A stretch of 64,000 bases of DNA. Origin: an uncultured Tateyamaria sp. Its GTDB lineage: Bacteria; Pseudomonadota; Alphaproteobacteria; Rhodobacterales; Rhodobacteraceae. The translations under genes and the position numbers were made by a program. Location: positions 310,001 through 374,000 of the forward strand of contig NZ_CANMBJ010000001.1 of NCBI RefSeq assembly GCF_947496075.1. Reading direction: 5' to 3'. Under the pieces are notes generated by a model that was not told the DNA's origin, searched no databases, and saw nothing but the letters and a program-made list of their open reading frames with translations. Shown here in pieces: positions 1 through 8,448 of this stretch (its first letter is position 1; each line of letters opens with the position of its first letter).

Positions 1-45
1 GACATCAGATCGTCCGCGCCAGGAAAATTGTACTTAGCTTAAGGA

Positions 46-1020
46 TCAGGCGCGCGAAAGCGATGCAGATACACCGCGCCAGATCGGCGTGATGATCTTT
101 TCCCCAACCGGGATGAGTACAAAGCCCATGGCAAGGCCCAAGATTCCATCAACACCAGCCTTGGTGATCCAAGACACGAAGCCCGACGCCCCCTCGACCA
201 TGGCTCCCGCCGATTTGCCGAGGCCATAGATTATCTCTTCCGGTGTGTGCCAACCCATTTCTGCCAAGCCGTGCACAATGATGGACCCGCCAACCCAAAG
301 CATGGCCGCCGTACCAACGATTGTCAGCAGTTTCATAAAGCCTGGCATCACCTTGACCAGCCCACGTCCCAGCGCCCGTGTAAGGCCAAGGCGACCATTG
401 TTTGCCATGGCAAGGCCTGCGTCGTCCGCCTTCACGATCAATGCAACCGATCCATAGACCGCCACCGTGATCATAATGGCCACAGCCGCCAGCGTCGCGG
501 CTTCCATCCAAAAGTTGCTTTCGGGGATTGCAGCCAGTGAGATCGTCATGATCTCCGCCGACAGGATAAAATCGGTCTTGATGGCACCTTGGGCCTTCTG
601 CTCTTCCAGATGCGCCGGGTCTTGAACTTCAGTCTCTTTGCCTGGGTAATCATCGTGCCCATGGCCCCACCCCAGCACATGCGCCACCTTCTCCGCCCCT
701 TCGAAACACAAATAGGCTCCGCCCAGCATCAGAAGCGGCGGAATGGCCCAAGGCGCAAAGTTGGCCAGCAGCAGACCGATGGGCAACAGGAACACGAGCT
801 TGTTCTTGAACGACCCCTTGGCGATACGCCAGATGATTGGCAATTCGCGGTCAGCTGAAAAGCCCGCAACGTATTTCGGCGTCACCGCAGCGTCGTCGAT
901 CACAGCGCCAGCCGCCTTCGCCCCGGCCTTGGCTGCCTGCCCAATCACATCATCCACTGATGCGGCCGCCACTTTGGCGATTCCCGCAACGTCGTCCAAA
1001 AGAGCCAAAAGTCCGCTCAT
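46..1020 (-). CDS. DUF808 family inner-membrane protein
   Basis: A 324-residue protein of the DUF808 (YedI-like) family, whose function is unknown. The N-terminus (MSGLLALLDDVAGIAK) is the characteristic family start, followed by an Ala-rich stretch and a conserved block that includes VTPKYVAGF and the sequence around residues 60-75. Several hydrophobic segments follow (about residues 75-105, 150-200, 225-250 and 285-310), so it should be a polytopic inner-membrane protein. It is transcribed away from the gap genes, with about 200 bases between the two starts. The length is usual for the family. The family call is firm; no role can be given. Confidence 0.85.
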   Translation of the reverse strand: MSGLLALLDDVAGIAKVAAASVDDVIGQAAKAGAKAAGAVIDDAAVTPKYVAGFSADRELPIIWRIAKGSFKNKLVFLLPIGLLLANFAPWAIPPLLMLGGAYLCFEGAEKVAHVLGWGHGHDDYPGKETEVQDPAHLEEQKAQGAIKTDFILSAEIMTISLAAIPESNFWMEAATLAAVAIMITVAVYGSVALIVKADDAGLAMANNGRLGLTRALGRGLVKVMPGFMKLLTIVGTAAMLWVGGSIIVHGLAEMGWHTPEEIIYGLGKSAGAMVEGASGFVSWITKAGVDGILGLAMGFVLIPVGEKIITPIWRGVSASLSRA

Positions 1021-1048
1021 TTCGCCCGTTCCCTCGTTTTGTCCTTAC

Positions 1049-1128
1049 GTTAGCGCATAACACAGTGTGGCGGTTCCGCATACTGTTAGCGCGAACTGCA
1101 TACAATGGAACACGTTTATCGCTAACAC
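1049..1128. promoter_or_regulatory. Three degenerate TTAGCG operator-like sites before gap 1
   Basis: The DUF808-gap intergenic region holds GTTAGCGCATAAC (1049-1061), TGTTAGCGCGAAC (1084-1096) and GTTTATCGCTAAC (1114-1126, which reads GTTAGCGATAAAC on the other strand). All share TTAGCG with a partial inverted TAAC arm. The same core stands before gap 2, pdhA and lpdA in this window. A LacI-type regulator with a central CG is plausible. CceR, a central-carbon regulator known from Rhodobacter sphaeroides, is a candidate by inference only. Confidence 0.5.
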
Positions 1129-1225
1129 TCTGATTAATATTCTCTTTTCCCCTTCTCTCATTGCGGCGCAGCGGCTATCACGCTCGCGACATTCAAGCTG
1201 CCCCAGCGGAAGGACGACCGGAAAC

Positions 1226-2227
1226 ATGACCATCAAAGTCGGAATTAACGGGTTTGGACGCATTGGGCGCTGCACCCTCAGCCATATTGCAACGTCGCTG
1301 CGCAACGACATCGATGTGGTGGCTGTGAACGCAACGGGGCCGTTGGAAACTGCCGCCCACCTGATCAAGTATGACAGCGTGCACGGTCGTTTCCCAAACG
1401 AGGTGAAACTGACCAACGATACGATAGATCTGGGCCGTGGACCGATCCGCATGATGTCCACCTACGACATGAATGATTTGGACTGGACCGGCGTGGACGT
1501 GGTGCTGGAGTGCACGGGCAAGTTCAACGACGGCGAAAAAGCCAGGGTCCACATGGACCGCGGCGCCAAGAAAGTGCTGCTGTCGGCCCCAGGCAAGAAC
1601 GTGGACAAGACGGTTGTCTTCGGCGTGAACGACGAACAGCTCGCCGCCAATGACCGGATGATTTCCAACGGGTCCTGCACCACCAATTGCCTTGCCCCGC
1701 TGGCCAAGGTTCTGGATCGCGCTTTTGGCATCGAACGCGGTGTGATGACCACGATCCACAGCTACACGGGCGATCAGCCGACACTGGACCGTCGCCACGA
1801 CGATTTATACCGGGCCCGCGCCGCGGCGATGGCAATGATCCCGACGTCAACCGGTGCCGCCAAGGCGTTGGGGGAAGTCCTTCCGAACCTCGCGGGCAAG
1901 TTGGATGGCACCGCCATGCGCGTGCCCACACCGAACGTGAGCGCCGTGGACCTAACATTCGAAGCGGGTCGCGACGTCACCGTCGAAGAAGTCAACGCCG
2001 CTATGGCCGAGGCTGCAGCCGGCCCCATGGGTCGTGTGCTAGCCTATGATGACGAACAGAAGGTCAGCGTTGATTTCAACCACACCGAACACTCGTCCAT
2101 CTTTGCCCCCGATCAGACAAAGGTGGTGGGCAACCGGATGGTGCGCGTCCTGGCATGGTATGACAACGAATGGGCGTTTTCGGTCCGCATGGCCGATGTG
2201 GCCGTTGCCATGGGTCGCCTGACCTGA
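1226..2227 (+). CDS. gap: Glyceraldehyde-3-phosphate dehydrogenase, type I (first copy)
   Basis: A 333-residue GAPDH that converts glyceraldehyde-3-phosphate, phosphate and NAD(P) to 1,3-bisphosphoglycerate. The N-terminal Rossmann motif NGFGRIGR (residues 8-15) and the catalytic Cys151 in SCTTNC are present. The ATG at 1226 is chosen because the family start [14 protein letters not shown] begins there and an AGGA lies upstream; the longer open frame to 1067 is leader. Oddly, the residue after Asn35 is Ala36, where the second copy has Asp36. That acidic residue normally contacts the NAD adenosine ribose, so this copy may accept NADP. It is followed by a terminator, a small ORF and the second gap gene. 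Confidence 0.95.
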   Translation: MTIKVGINGFGRIGRCTLSHIATSLRNDIDVVAVNATGPLETAAHLIKYDSVHGRFPNEVKLTNDTIDLGRGPIRMMSTYDMNDLDWTGVDVVLECTGKFNDGEKARVHMDRGAKKVLLSAPGKNVDKTVVFGVNDEQLAANDRMISNGSCTTNCLAPLAKVLDRAFGIERGVMTTIHSYTGDQPTLDRRHDDLYRARAAAMAMIPTSTGAAKALGEVLPNLAGKLDGTAMRVPTPNVSAVDLTFEAGRDVTVEEVNAAMAEAAAGPMGRVLAYDDEQKVSVDFNHTEHSSIFAPDQTKVVGNRMVRVLAWYDNEWAFSVRMADVAVAMGRLT

Positions 2228-2256
2228 ACAACGCGACAGGTTGCAAGCATCGGGTG

Positions 2257-2286
2257 GGGCTGTCACAACAGCCCTGCCCTTTTTCT
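2257..2286 (+). terminator. Rho-independent terminator after gap 1
   Basis: The inverted repeat GGGCTGT-CACA-ACAGCCC (2257-2274) is followed by a T-rich run (tgcccttttcttt). It lies 30 bases after the gap 1 stop codon. Confidence 0.7.
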
Positions 2287-2301
2287 TTGTGACGCAGCCC
2301 C

Positions 2302-2445
2302 ATGACCAACCGCATCGCTCTTGTCCTTGCCCTGCTGATCATCGGCGCGATCACCCTGGATGTGATGCTGTATGGCATGGAACACCTGATTTTCCTGGGC
2401 AAGAAATTCGCTGAGCTGCTGGAGTGGATCGCCTTCTGGCGCTGA
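2302..2445 (+). CDS. Small hydrophobic protein between the gap genes (47 aa)
   Basis: An ORF of 47 codons starting MTNRIALVLALLIIGA and ending LLEWIAFWR. It has one N-terminal hydrophobic segment (about residues 5-22), so it is probably a single-pass membrane peptide. It lies just after the gap 1 terminator and 143 bases before gap 2. No function is known to me. From memory, a peptide of this kind occurs between tandem gap genes in other Rhodobacterales, which would support it being real. No strong Shine-Dalgarno sequence is visible. Confidence 0.6.
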   Translation: MTNRIALVLALLIIGAITLDVMLYGMEHLIFLGKKFAELLEWIAFWR

Positions 2446-2487
2446 CCCGTGCCCGACATGTCGCACCGATTTGACCGGCATCCCCGG

Positions 2488-2524
2488 TTGACAATCGCGC
2501 CGCTTTGCATTTGTTAGCGGTAAC
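2488..2524 (+). promoter_or_regulatory. Putative gap 2 promoter overlapped by a palindromic operator
   Basis: A consensus -35 hexamer TTGACA lies at 2488-2493. Seventeen bases later a weak -10 (TTGTTA, 2511-2516) is overlapped by the near-perfect palindrome GTTAGCGGTAAC (2513-2524). An operator across the -10 is the usual layout for repression. The core TTAGCGNTAA matches the sites before gap 1, pdhA and lpdA. Confidence 0.5.
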
Positions 2525-2588
2525 GGCGCACCCCTCAAGTTCGGGGCCGCGTTCAGACATCATTCTGACACCAGACATGGGGGATACC

Positions 2589-3593
<1,005 letters not shown>

Positions 3594-3614
3594 CCTGTAT
3601 CGCACCACAGATCG

Positions 3615-3644
3615 AAAAGGCGCCCCGCACGGGCGCCTTTTTTG
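3615..3644 (+). terminator. Rho-independent terminator after gap 2
   Basis: An 11-bp stem (AAAAGGCGCCC, 3615-3625, pairing with GGGCGCCTTTT, 3631-3641) with a 5-base loop is followed by further T residues. Confidence 0.9.
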
Positions 3645-3734
3645 TTTGCAGCCTCGGCCCCGCGACACAACGCAGATATCCGAGTGGCCACTCGATCTTT
3701 CCCGCTTGACGCGCCCCTGTTTCTAGCAGATCGT

Positions 3735-3925
3735 TTTTCGCGATGGTTCCCGGATGCCAACGGCTACCCGGGATGAAAAGGGAATACGGTGAGGATGCCA
3801 ATTGGCGCCAAATCCGTAACTGCCCCCGCAACTGTGAGCGGTGAGCGACCCCGATGATCACCACTGAACGCCTGCGTTCGGGAAGGATCGGGCAAGCCCG
3901 GACCCGCGAGTCAGGAGACCTGCCA
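3735..3925 (+). promoter_or_regulatory. Cobalamin (adenosylcobalamin-type) riboswitch
   Basis: The segment carries the conserved core blocks of a B12 riboswitch in order: GGGAA then ACGGTGAGG (about 3779-3795), AAATCCGTAACTGCC and CCCGCAACTGTGAGCGG (about 3810-3840), CCACTGAACGCC, GGGAAGG, and the B12 box GAGTCAGGAGACCTGCC near 3908-3924. It precedes the DUF1636/ABC transporter operon. No U-rich terminator follows. Instead the hairpin CCGGAC-GGGGC-GTCCGG (3945-3961) abuts an AGGAGG (3964-3969), which suggests translational control. B12 would be expected to turn the operon off. Confidence 0.95.
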
Positions 3926-3971
3926 TCATCGATGTAACTTCAACCCGGACGGGGCGTCCGGACAGGAGGCC

Positions 3972-4127
3972 ATGATGGTTTTTGCGGAACACCCCGCTGA
4001 AAGTGACATGTCTGCCGTACGCCTCGAACTATCGCGGAGGGCGACATGGGCCAACCACCACAGAAGATCACGATATGTACATCCTGTCGGCACAAGGGCA
4101 GCAATTGCCGACCTGGCTATGAACTGA
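3972..4127 (+). CDS. Possible 51-codon leader ORF overlapping DUF1636
   Basis: An ORF of 51 codons starts at ATGATG (3972 or 3975), directly after a perfect AGGAGG (3964-3969). It ends at 4127, inside the DUF1636 gene and in another frame. The predicted peptide (MMVFAEHPAESDMSAV...) is not recognisable. It could be a leader whose translation, gated by the riboswitch hairpin, is coupled to the DUF1636 start at 4046. It may equally be a chance ORF behind a ribosome-binding site left from rearrangement. Confidence 0.3.
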   Translation: MMVFAEHPAESDMSAVRLELSRRATWANHHRRSRYVHPVGTRAAIADLAMN

Positions 4128-4450
4128 TTGCAAAATTGCGCGCTGCGATTGTCGCGGCGGGCGACAGCATCACGGACGAGTTTGAAATCTCTGGCGTGGC
4201 CTGCATGGCCGGATGCGATCGCCCCTGCACCGTTGCCTATCACGGCACCCGCAAGGCCACGTACCTGTTTGGGGATATCGAAGCGGACACAGACATAGAC
4301 GACCTCGTGGCATTTGCGCAGCAGTACGCACGGATAGACGACGGCTGGTGTTCATCCGTAAACCGCCCCGGAAAACTGCGCACATCGACACTGGCGCGTG
4401 TGCCCGCCGCCATCATCGCGCTGGAAGACAGCGACGTGCGTGTGTCATGA
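4046..4450 (+). CDS. DUF1636 cysteine-rich metal-binding protein
   Basis: A 134-residue DUF1636 protein. Six cysteines stand in two clusters, C11-x2-C14-x6-C21 and C53-x3-C57-x3-C61, a pattern like thioredoxin-fold [2Fe-2S] ferredoxins, so metal or Fe-S binding is likely. A GGAGGG precedes the ATG at 4046. It is the first clear gene after the cobalamin riboswitch, and its stop overlaps the start of the ABC ATPase (ATGA at 4447). The context ties it to corrinoid or cobalt handling. Its exact reaction is unknown; a redox role (for example in corrinoid reduction) is inference. Confidence 0.85.
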   Translation: MGQPPQKITICTSCRHKGSNCRPGYELIAKLRAAIVAAGDSITDEFEISGVACMAGCDRPCTVAYHGTRKATYLFGDIEADTDIDDLVAFAQQYARIDDGWCSSVNRPGKLRTSTLARVPAAIIALEDSDVRVS

Positions 4451-5229
4451 GCGCAGCGGACGTTATTGCCGAAAACGTCAGTTGGACACCACAGCGTGGC
4501 TCGGCCCCGCTGCTGAAACCGACCAGCTTTCACGTTCAGGCTGGGCAGGTTCTGGGTGTCGTTGGGCCAAACGGGGCTGGTAAATCAACGCTGCTGCGGA
4601 TGATTTACCGCTACTACCGCCCTCTGACCGGGCAAATTCGCATCGCGGGCGAAGACATCTGGTCTGTCCCGCCGCGCATGGCCGCACAACGTGTGGCGGC
4701 GGTCTTGCAGGAACAGGCCTCTTCCTTTGGGTTGACCGTACGCGAGGTCGTGACGCTTGGCCGCACACCGCACCGCGCCGGGTTTTCCACTAGCGGCGCA
4801 CGGGATGCCGACATCGTCGCAAGAACGATCAAGCAATTGCACCTTCAGGATTTTGCGGACCGGGACCTGGCAACACTGTCCGGTGGAGAACGGCAACGGG
4901 TCATGGTGGCCCGCGCGCTGGCGCAAGAACCCCAGGTTCTGGTGTTGGATGAGCCGACCAATCACCTCGATATCCGCCATCAACTGGAGGTCTTGGCCCT
5001 GATCCGTCAACTTGACCTGACCATCATCGTCTCACTGCACGACCTGAACATGGCCGCGCAGACCTGTGACGCCATCCTGCTTCTTGAGAATGGCCACACC
5101 AAGGGCTTTGGCCCTCCCGATCAGGTGCTGACCGAAGCACAGGTGTCATCCGCATTCCGTGTCGATGCGCGGCGCGAGCGGCTGAGCCCAAGCGATACCA
5201 GACATTTTTCATTCCATTTGCCGACGTAA
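4447..5229 (+). CDS. ABC transporter ATP-binding protein, FecE/BtuD type
   Basis: A 260-residue ATPase of the iron-siderophore/vitamin B12 importer family. Walker A GPNGAGKST lies at about residues 39-47, the signature is LSGGERQRV, and Walker B is VLVLDEPTNHLD. The start ATG at 4447 overlaps the DUF1636 stop codon, so the two are translationally coupled. The longer open frame from 4213 is out of context. With the binding protein and permease that follow, and the B12 riboswitch upstream, it most likely powers corrinoid uptake (BtuCDF-like). Siderophore uptake cannot be excluded from the ATPase alone. Confidence 0.9.
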   Translation: MSAADVIAENVSWTPQRGSAPLLKPTSFHVQAGQVLGVVGPNGAGKSTLLRMIYRYYRPLTGQIRIAGEDIWSVPPRMAAQRVAAVLQEQASSFGLTVREVVTLGRTPHRAGFSTSGARDADIVARTIKQLHLQDFADRDLATLSGGERQRVMVARALAQEPQVLVLDEPTNHLDIRHQLEVLALIRQLDLTIIVSLHDLNMAAQTCDAILLLENGHTKGFGPPDQVLTEAQVSSAFRVDARRERLSPSDTRHFSFHLPT

Positions 5230-5241
5230 GGACCCCCACAA

Positions 5242-6177
5242 ATGAAACGCACACTCACGATCCTTGCCACCACCTTGTGCGCCACGGGCGCATTGGCGCA
5301 AACCACGGTTCAAAGCTGTGACCGCACCGTGACCTTCGATGCCCCGCCACAGGCTGCAATTTCGAACGATGTGAACCTGACCGAGATGATGCTTGTCCTG
5401 GGCCTTGCAGACCGGATGGTCGGTTACACAGGTATTTCGGGCTGGAAAACACTAGACGAAGAGATGACGGCGGGCATCGAAGCGCTGCCAGAATTGTCCG
5501 CAAAATACCCCAGCAAAGAGGTGCTGATCGGAGCAGACGCAGACTTCTTCTTTGCCGGTTGGAACTACGGCATGAAGGTCGGAGGCGATGTCACGCCTGA
5601 AACGCTCGCGCCCTTTGGCATCGACGTGTACGAGCTGACGGAAAGCTGCATTCACATCGGCGACAAAGGCGCGGCCAGCATGGACGACATGTACAACGAC
5701 CTGCTGAAGCTGGGTGCGATTTTTGACGTTTCTGACAAGGCCGAAGCATTGGTCGCAGACTACCGCGCCGATCTGGAGGGGTTTACGGCGGAGCTAGAGC
5801 CACTTGAGGCGGCCCCCCGTGTCTTTGTCTATGACAGTGGTGAAGATGTGCCATTTACGGCAGGGCGCTATGCCATGCCCAACGCCCTGATCGAAGCAGC
5901 GGGTGGCGCCAACATCATGAATGACTTTGAAAAAAGTTGGGCCACCGTCGGTTGGGAAGCGGTGGTTGAGCGCAATCCCGAAATCATTGTGATCGTGAAT
6001 TACGGTGAGGTCACAGCTGAGGAAAAACGCGTCTTCATGATGTCCAACCCCGCCTTTGCCGAGATTGATGCAGTCAAAAATAATCGCTTCGTCACCTTGG
6101 AATATGTCGAGGCAACACCGGGTCCCCGCAACATCAACGCGGTGAAGACGCTCGCCGCCGCATTCCGCGTGGAGTGA
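5242..6177 (+). CDS. ABC transporter periplasmic substrate-binding protein (BtuF-like)
   Basis: A 311-residue periplasmic binding protein of the helical-backbone class (peripla_BP_2) used for B12 and siderophores. A signal peptide (MKRTLTILATTLCATGALAQ) with a cleavage site after ALA is clear. The mature part has two lobes and a long linking helix. It starts 12 bases after the ATPase stop, and its TGA overlaps a GTG start of the permease. Riboswitch control points to corrinoids as ligand. No TonB-dependent receptor gene is nearby in this window. Confidence 0.88.
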   Translation: MKRTLTILATTLCATGALAQTTVQSCDRTVTFDAPPQAAISNDVNLTEMMLVLGLADRMVGYTGISGWKTLDEEMTAGIEALPELSAKYPSKEVLIGADADFFFAGWNYGMKVGGDVTPETLAPFGIDVYELTESCIHIGDKGAASMDDMYNDLLKLGAIFDVSDKAEALVADYRADLEGFTAELEPLEAAPRVFVYDSGEDVPFTAGRYAMPNALIEAAGGANIMNDFEKSWATVGWEAVVERNPEIIVIVNYGEVTAEEKRVFMMSNPAFAEIDAVKNNRFVTLEYVEATPGPRNINAVKTLAAAFRVE

Positions 6178-7229
6178 TCCGCATGGAGAGAACCAGTGCA
6201 GCTGTAAAAAACCGCACTTTGACGCGCCCGTTCGCGATCATGGTGGGCTTTGCTGTTCTGGTCCTTTCCATTTCTGCAGCTATTGGCCTGGGTGCGATTC
6301 CGATCCCGATGTCGGTGGTCTGGGGCGTAGTCGCTAACAAGATATCGCCCGACTGGGTACCGGTGGTATGGTCTTCGGGGCGCGAGGCGATTGTGTGGGA
6401 CATCCGCTTTCCCCGCGCGCTTCTGGCGTGTTGTGTCGGGGCCGGACTTGCAATGGTCGGGGCCAGCCTGCAGGCCGTTACACGCAATCCGCTGGCCGAT
6501 CCCCATCTTCTGGGCATCTCTGCCGGAGGAGCCTTTGGTGCCATCCTGGCCTTGCTGCATACGGGTCTGTTTCTGGGCCTGCTCACCGTACCGCTTTTGG
6601 CCTTCCTTGGTGCGCTCGCAGCGACGCTGCTTGTGCTGGCGGTGTCCCAGTTTGCCTCGGCAACCAGCGCAGATCGTCTGATCCTCGCAGGTGTTGCCGT
6701 GTCCTTCATCGTCATGTCACTGGCCAACATGCTGATCTTTCTTGGTGATCCGCGCGCAACCCATACTGTAGTGTTCTGGATGCTGGGTGGGCTTGGCCTC
6801 GCCCAGTGGGGCCAGCTTGTCTTTCCATTTGCAATCCTGGTCGCAGGCGGCGCTTACCTGTGGCTCAACGCCAGCAACCTGAATGCCATGACCATCGGGG
6901 ATGAAACAGCATCCACTTTGGGCATTTCGGTGGCTCAGTTTCGCCTCTCCGTTTTCGTGGTGGGCGCGCTGATCACCGGTGTCATGGTGGCCTTCTCCGG
7001 CATCATCGGTTTTGTTGGCCTGATGGTGCCACACATCGTGCGCCTGATCGTCGGGGGCGACTATGCGCGCGTTCTACCTGCTTCTGCCCTACTGGGTGCC
7101 GTGTTCCTGATCTGGGCCGATGTTCTTGCGCGCACATTCATGGCGCCCGACGAGGTGCCAATTGGCGTCATCACCGGGCTCATTGGTGGTGTCTTCTTTG
7201 TCTGGCTGCTGCGCAGGCGCGTGGGCTAG
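6174..7229 (+). CDS. ABC transporter permease, FecCD/BtuC family
   Basis: A 351-residue polytopic permease with the expected FecCD features: the TRNPLADPHLLGISAGGAFGA motif (about residues 101-121), multiple hydrophobic helices, and the ATPase-contact loop VAFSGIIGFVGLMVPHIVR (about residues 265-283). The start is GTG at 6174, overlapping the binding-protein stop, or ATG at 6183; the overlap favours coupled translation. It is the last gene of the riboswitch-led operon and converges with coaD 38 bases downstream. Confidence 0.92.
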   Translation: MIRMERTSAAVKNRTLTRPFAIMVGFAVLVLSISAAIGLGAIPIPMSVVWGVVANKISPDWVPVVWSSGREAIVWDIRFPRALLACCVGAGLAMVGASLQAVTRNPLADPHLLGISAGGAFGAILALLHTGLFLGLLTVPLLAFLGALAATLLVLAVSQFASATSADRLILAGVAVSFIVMSLANMLIFLGDPRATHTVVFWMLGGLGLAQWGQLVFPFAILVAGGAYLWLNASNLNAMTIGDETASTLGISVAQFRLSVFVVGALITGVMVAFSGIIGFVGLMVPHIVRLIVGGDYARVLPASALLGAVFLIWADVLARTFMAPDEVPIGVITGLIGGVFFVWLLRRRVG

Positions 7230-7267
7230 ACGAAAGTGTCCTCGAAGAACGTGTCGAAAGATCCAGA

Positions 7268-7759
7268 TCAACCGAACCGCTGTTCCAGCGCGTCATTCAC
7301 AAGCGGTGTCACAAACTTGCTGACATCGCCCCCAAGGCGGGCGATTTCCTTGACCAGCTTGGATGCAATCGCCTGGTGTTCGGCTTCGGCCATCAGGAAT
7401 ACGGTTTCGATGCTGTTATCAAGCTGGCGGTTCATGCCGACCATCTGGAATTCGTATTCAAAATCGGCAACGGCCCGCAGTCCACGAATGATAAGCTGTG
7501 CTCCGACGTCACGAGCACAATCGATCAACAGGTTTTCAAAGGGATGGGCGACAATCTCGGTCCCCGTCTGCGCGCTCAACTTCGCGCATTCGGCCTCGAT
7601 CATTGCCACGCGTTCTTCCAATGAGAACAAAGGCCCTTTGTCGCGGTTGATGGCAACGCCAATCACCAACCTGTCGACCATGGGACTGGCCCGCCGAATG
7701 ATATCAATGTGCCCCAGCGTGATGGGATCGAAGGTGCCAGGGTAAAGGCCGATGCGCAT
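7268..7759 (-). CDS. coaD: Phosphopantetheine adenylyltransferase
   Basis: A 163-residue enzyme that transfers AMP from ATP to 4'-phosphopantetheine in coenzyme A synthesis. The nucleotidyltransferase motif GTFDPITLGHIDII lies at residues 8-21, and the second motif is LIIRGLRAVADFEYEFQM. Start chosen at ATG 7759 (MRIGLYPGTFDP), the usual family N-terminus; ten upstream codons are dropped. Length is typical. Confidence 0.97.
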   Translation of the reverse strand: MRIGLYPGTFDPITLGHIDIIRRASPMVDRLVIGVAINRDKGPLFSLEERVAMIEAECAKLSAQTGTEIVAHPFENLLIDCARDVGAQLIIRGLRAVADFEYEFQMVGMNRQLDNSIETVFLMAEAEHQAIASKLVKEIARLGGDVSKFVTPLVNDALEQRFG

Positions 7760-7839
7760 TGGCGGCTCCGTCAGTCGTCTTGGCCGCAATGCAGCATTTC
7801 AGACACGCGATTGCAAGCAAACACGACGCAAGTGTCTGG

Positions 7840-8274
7840 TCAGTGGCCCATAATCATGCCTTGAAGCGCTTCCTTCTCCATCGACAGCTCGGTCAGCCGC
7901 GCCTTGACCACGTCGCCCAGGGTAATCAGCCCCACGAGTTGCCCGTCCTCGACGACGGGCATGTGGCGAAATCGGCCTTCCGTCATCTGGGCCAAGATAT
8001 CGTCCGCCTTGTCGTCGCGCTGGCATGTCACCAGTTTCGAGGTCATGAAGTTGTCCACCGGCTCGTTCAGGATGGCTCCACCCCGCTTGGCCAGAAACCG
8101 CACGATGTCGCGCTCCGACAGGATACCCTCAGCGGTTAGCCCATCTGTTGAGACGACGACTGTCCCGATCCTGCGCTCGGCAAGGATCTTCGCCGCTTCG
8201 GACACCTGCGTGCCGGGTTTCACCGTAACAACAGCGTCATCGGATTTGGACTTGAGAATCTGGTGCACAAGCAT
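7840..8274 (-). CDS. CBS-domain protein
   Basis: A 144-residue protein made of two CBS domains (about residues 8-65 and 73-130) and little else; such pairs bind adenosyl nucleotides and sense energy state. Motifs include GTVVVSTDGLTAEGILSERDIVR and RHMPVVEDGQLVGLITLGDVV. Start taken at ATG 8274 (MLVHQILKSK), six codons inside the longest frame. It lies upstream of coaD on the same strand. Partner unknown. Confidence 0.85.
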   Translation of the reverse strand: MLVHQILKSKSDDAVVTVKPGTQVSEAAKILAERRIGTVVVSTDGLTAEGILSERDIVRFLAKRGGAILNEPVDNFMTSKLVTCQRDDKADDILAQMTEGRFRHMPVVEDGQLVGLITLGDVVKARLTELSMEKEALQGMIMGH

Positions 8275-8448
8275 GGATCTGGACCTCGTCAATACTGCGG
8301 CATAACCCAGCGTCTGCCGCCAAGGCCCTGTCTGTCAAGTGTACGAACGTCGCCCGGCGATCCACTGCCGGTTGAAATCTGCCCGTGAGCGCGACCGCTA
8401 CGCGCTAAATTGGAAGTTGAGCGTATGCCTGCAAGCATTTGATTTTAT

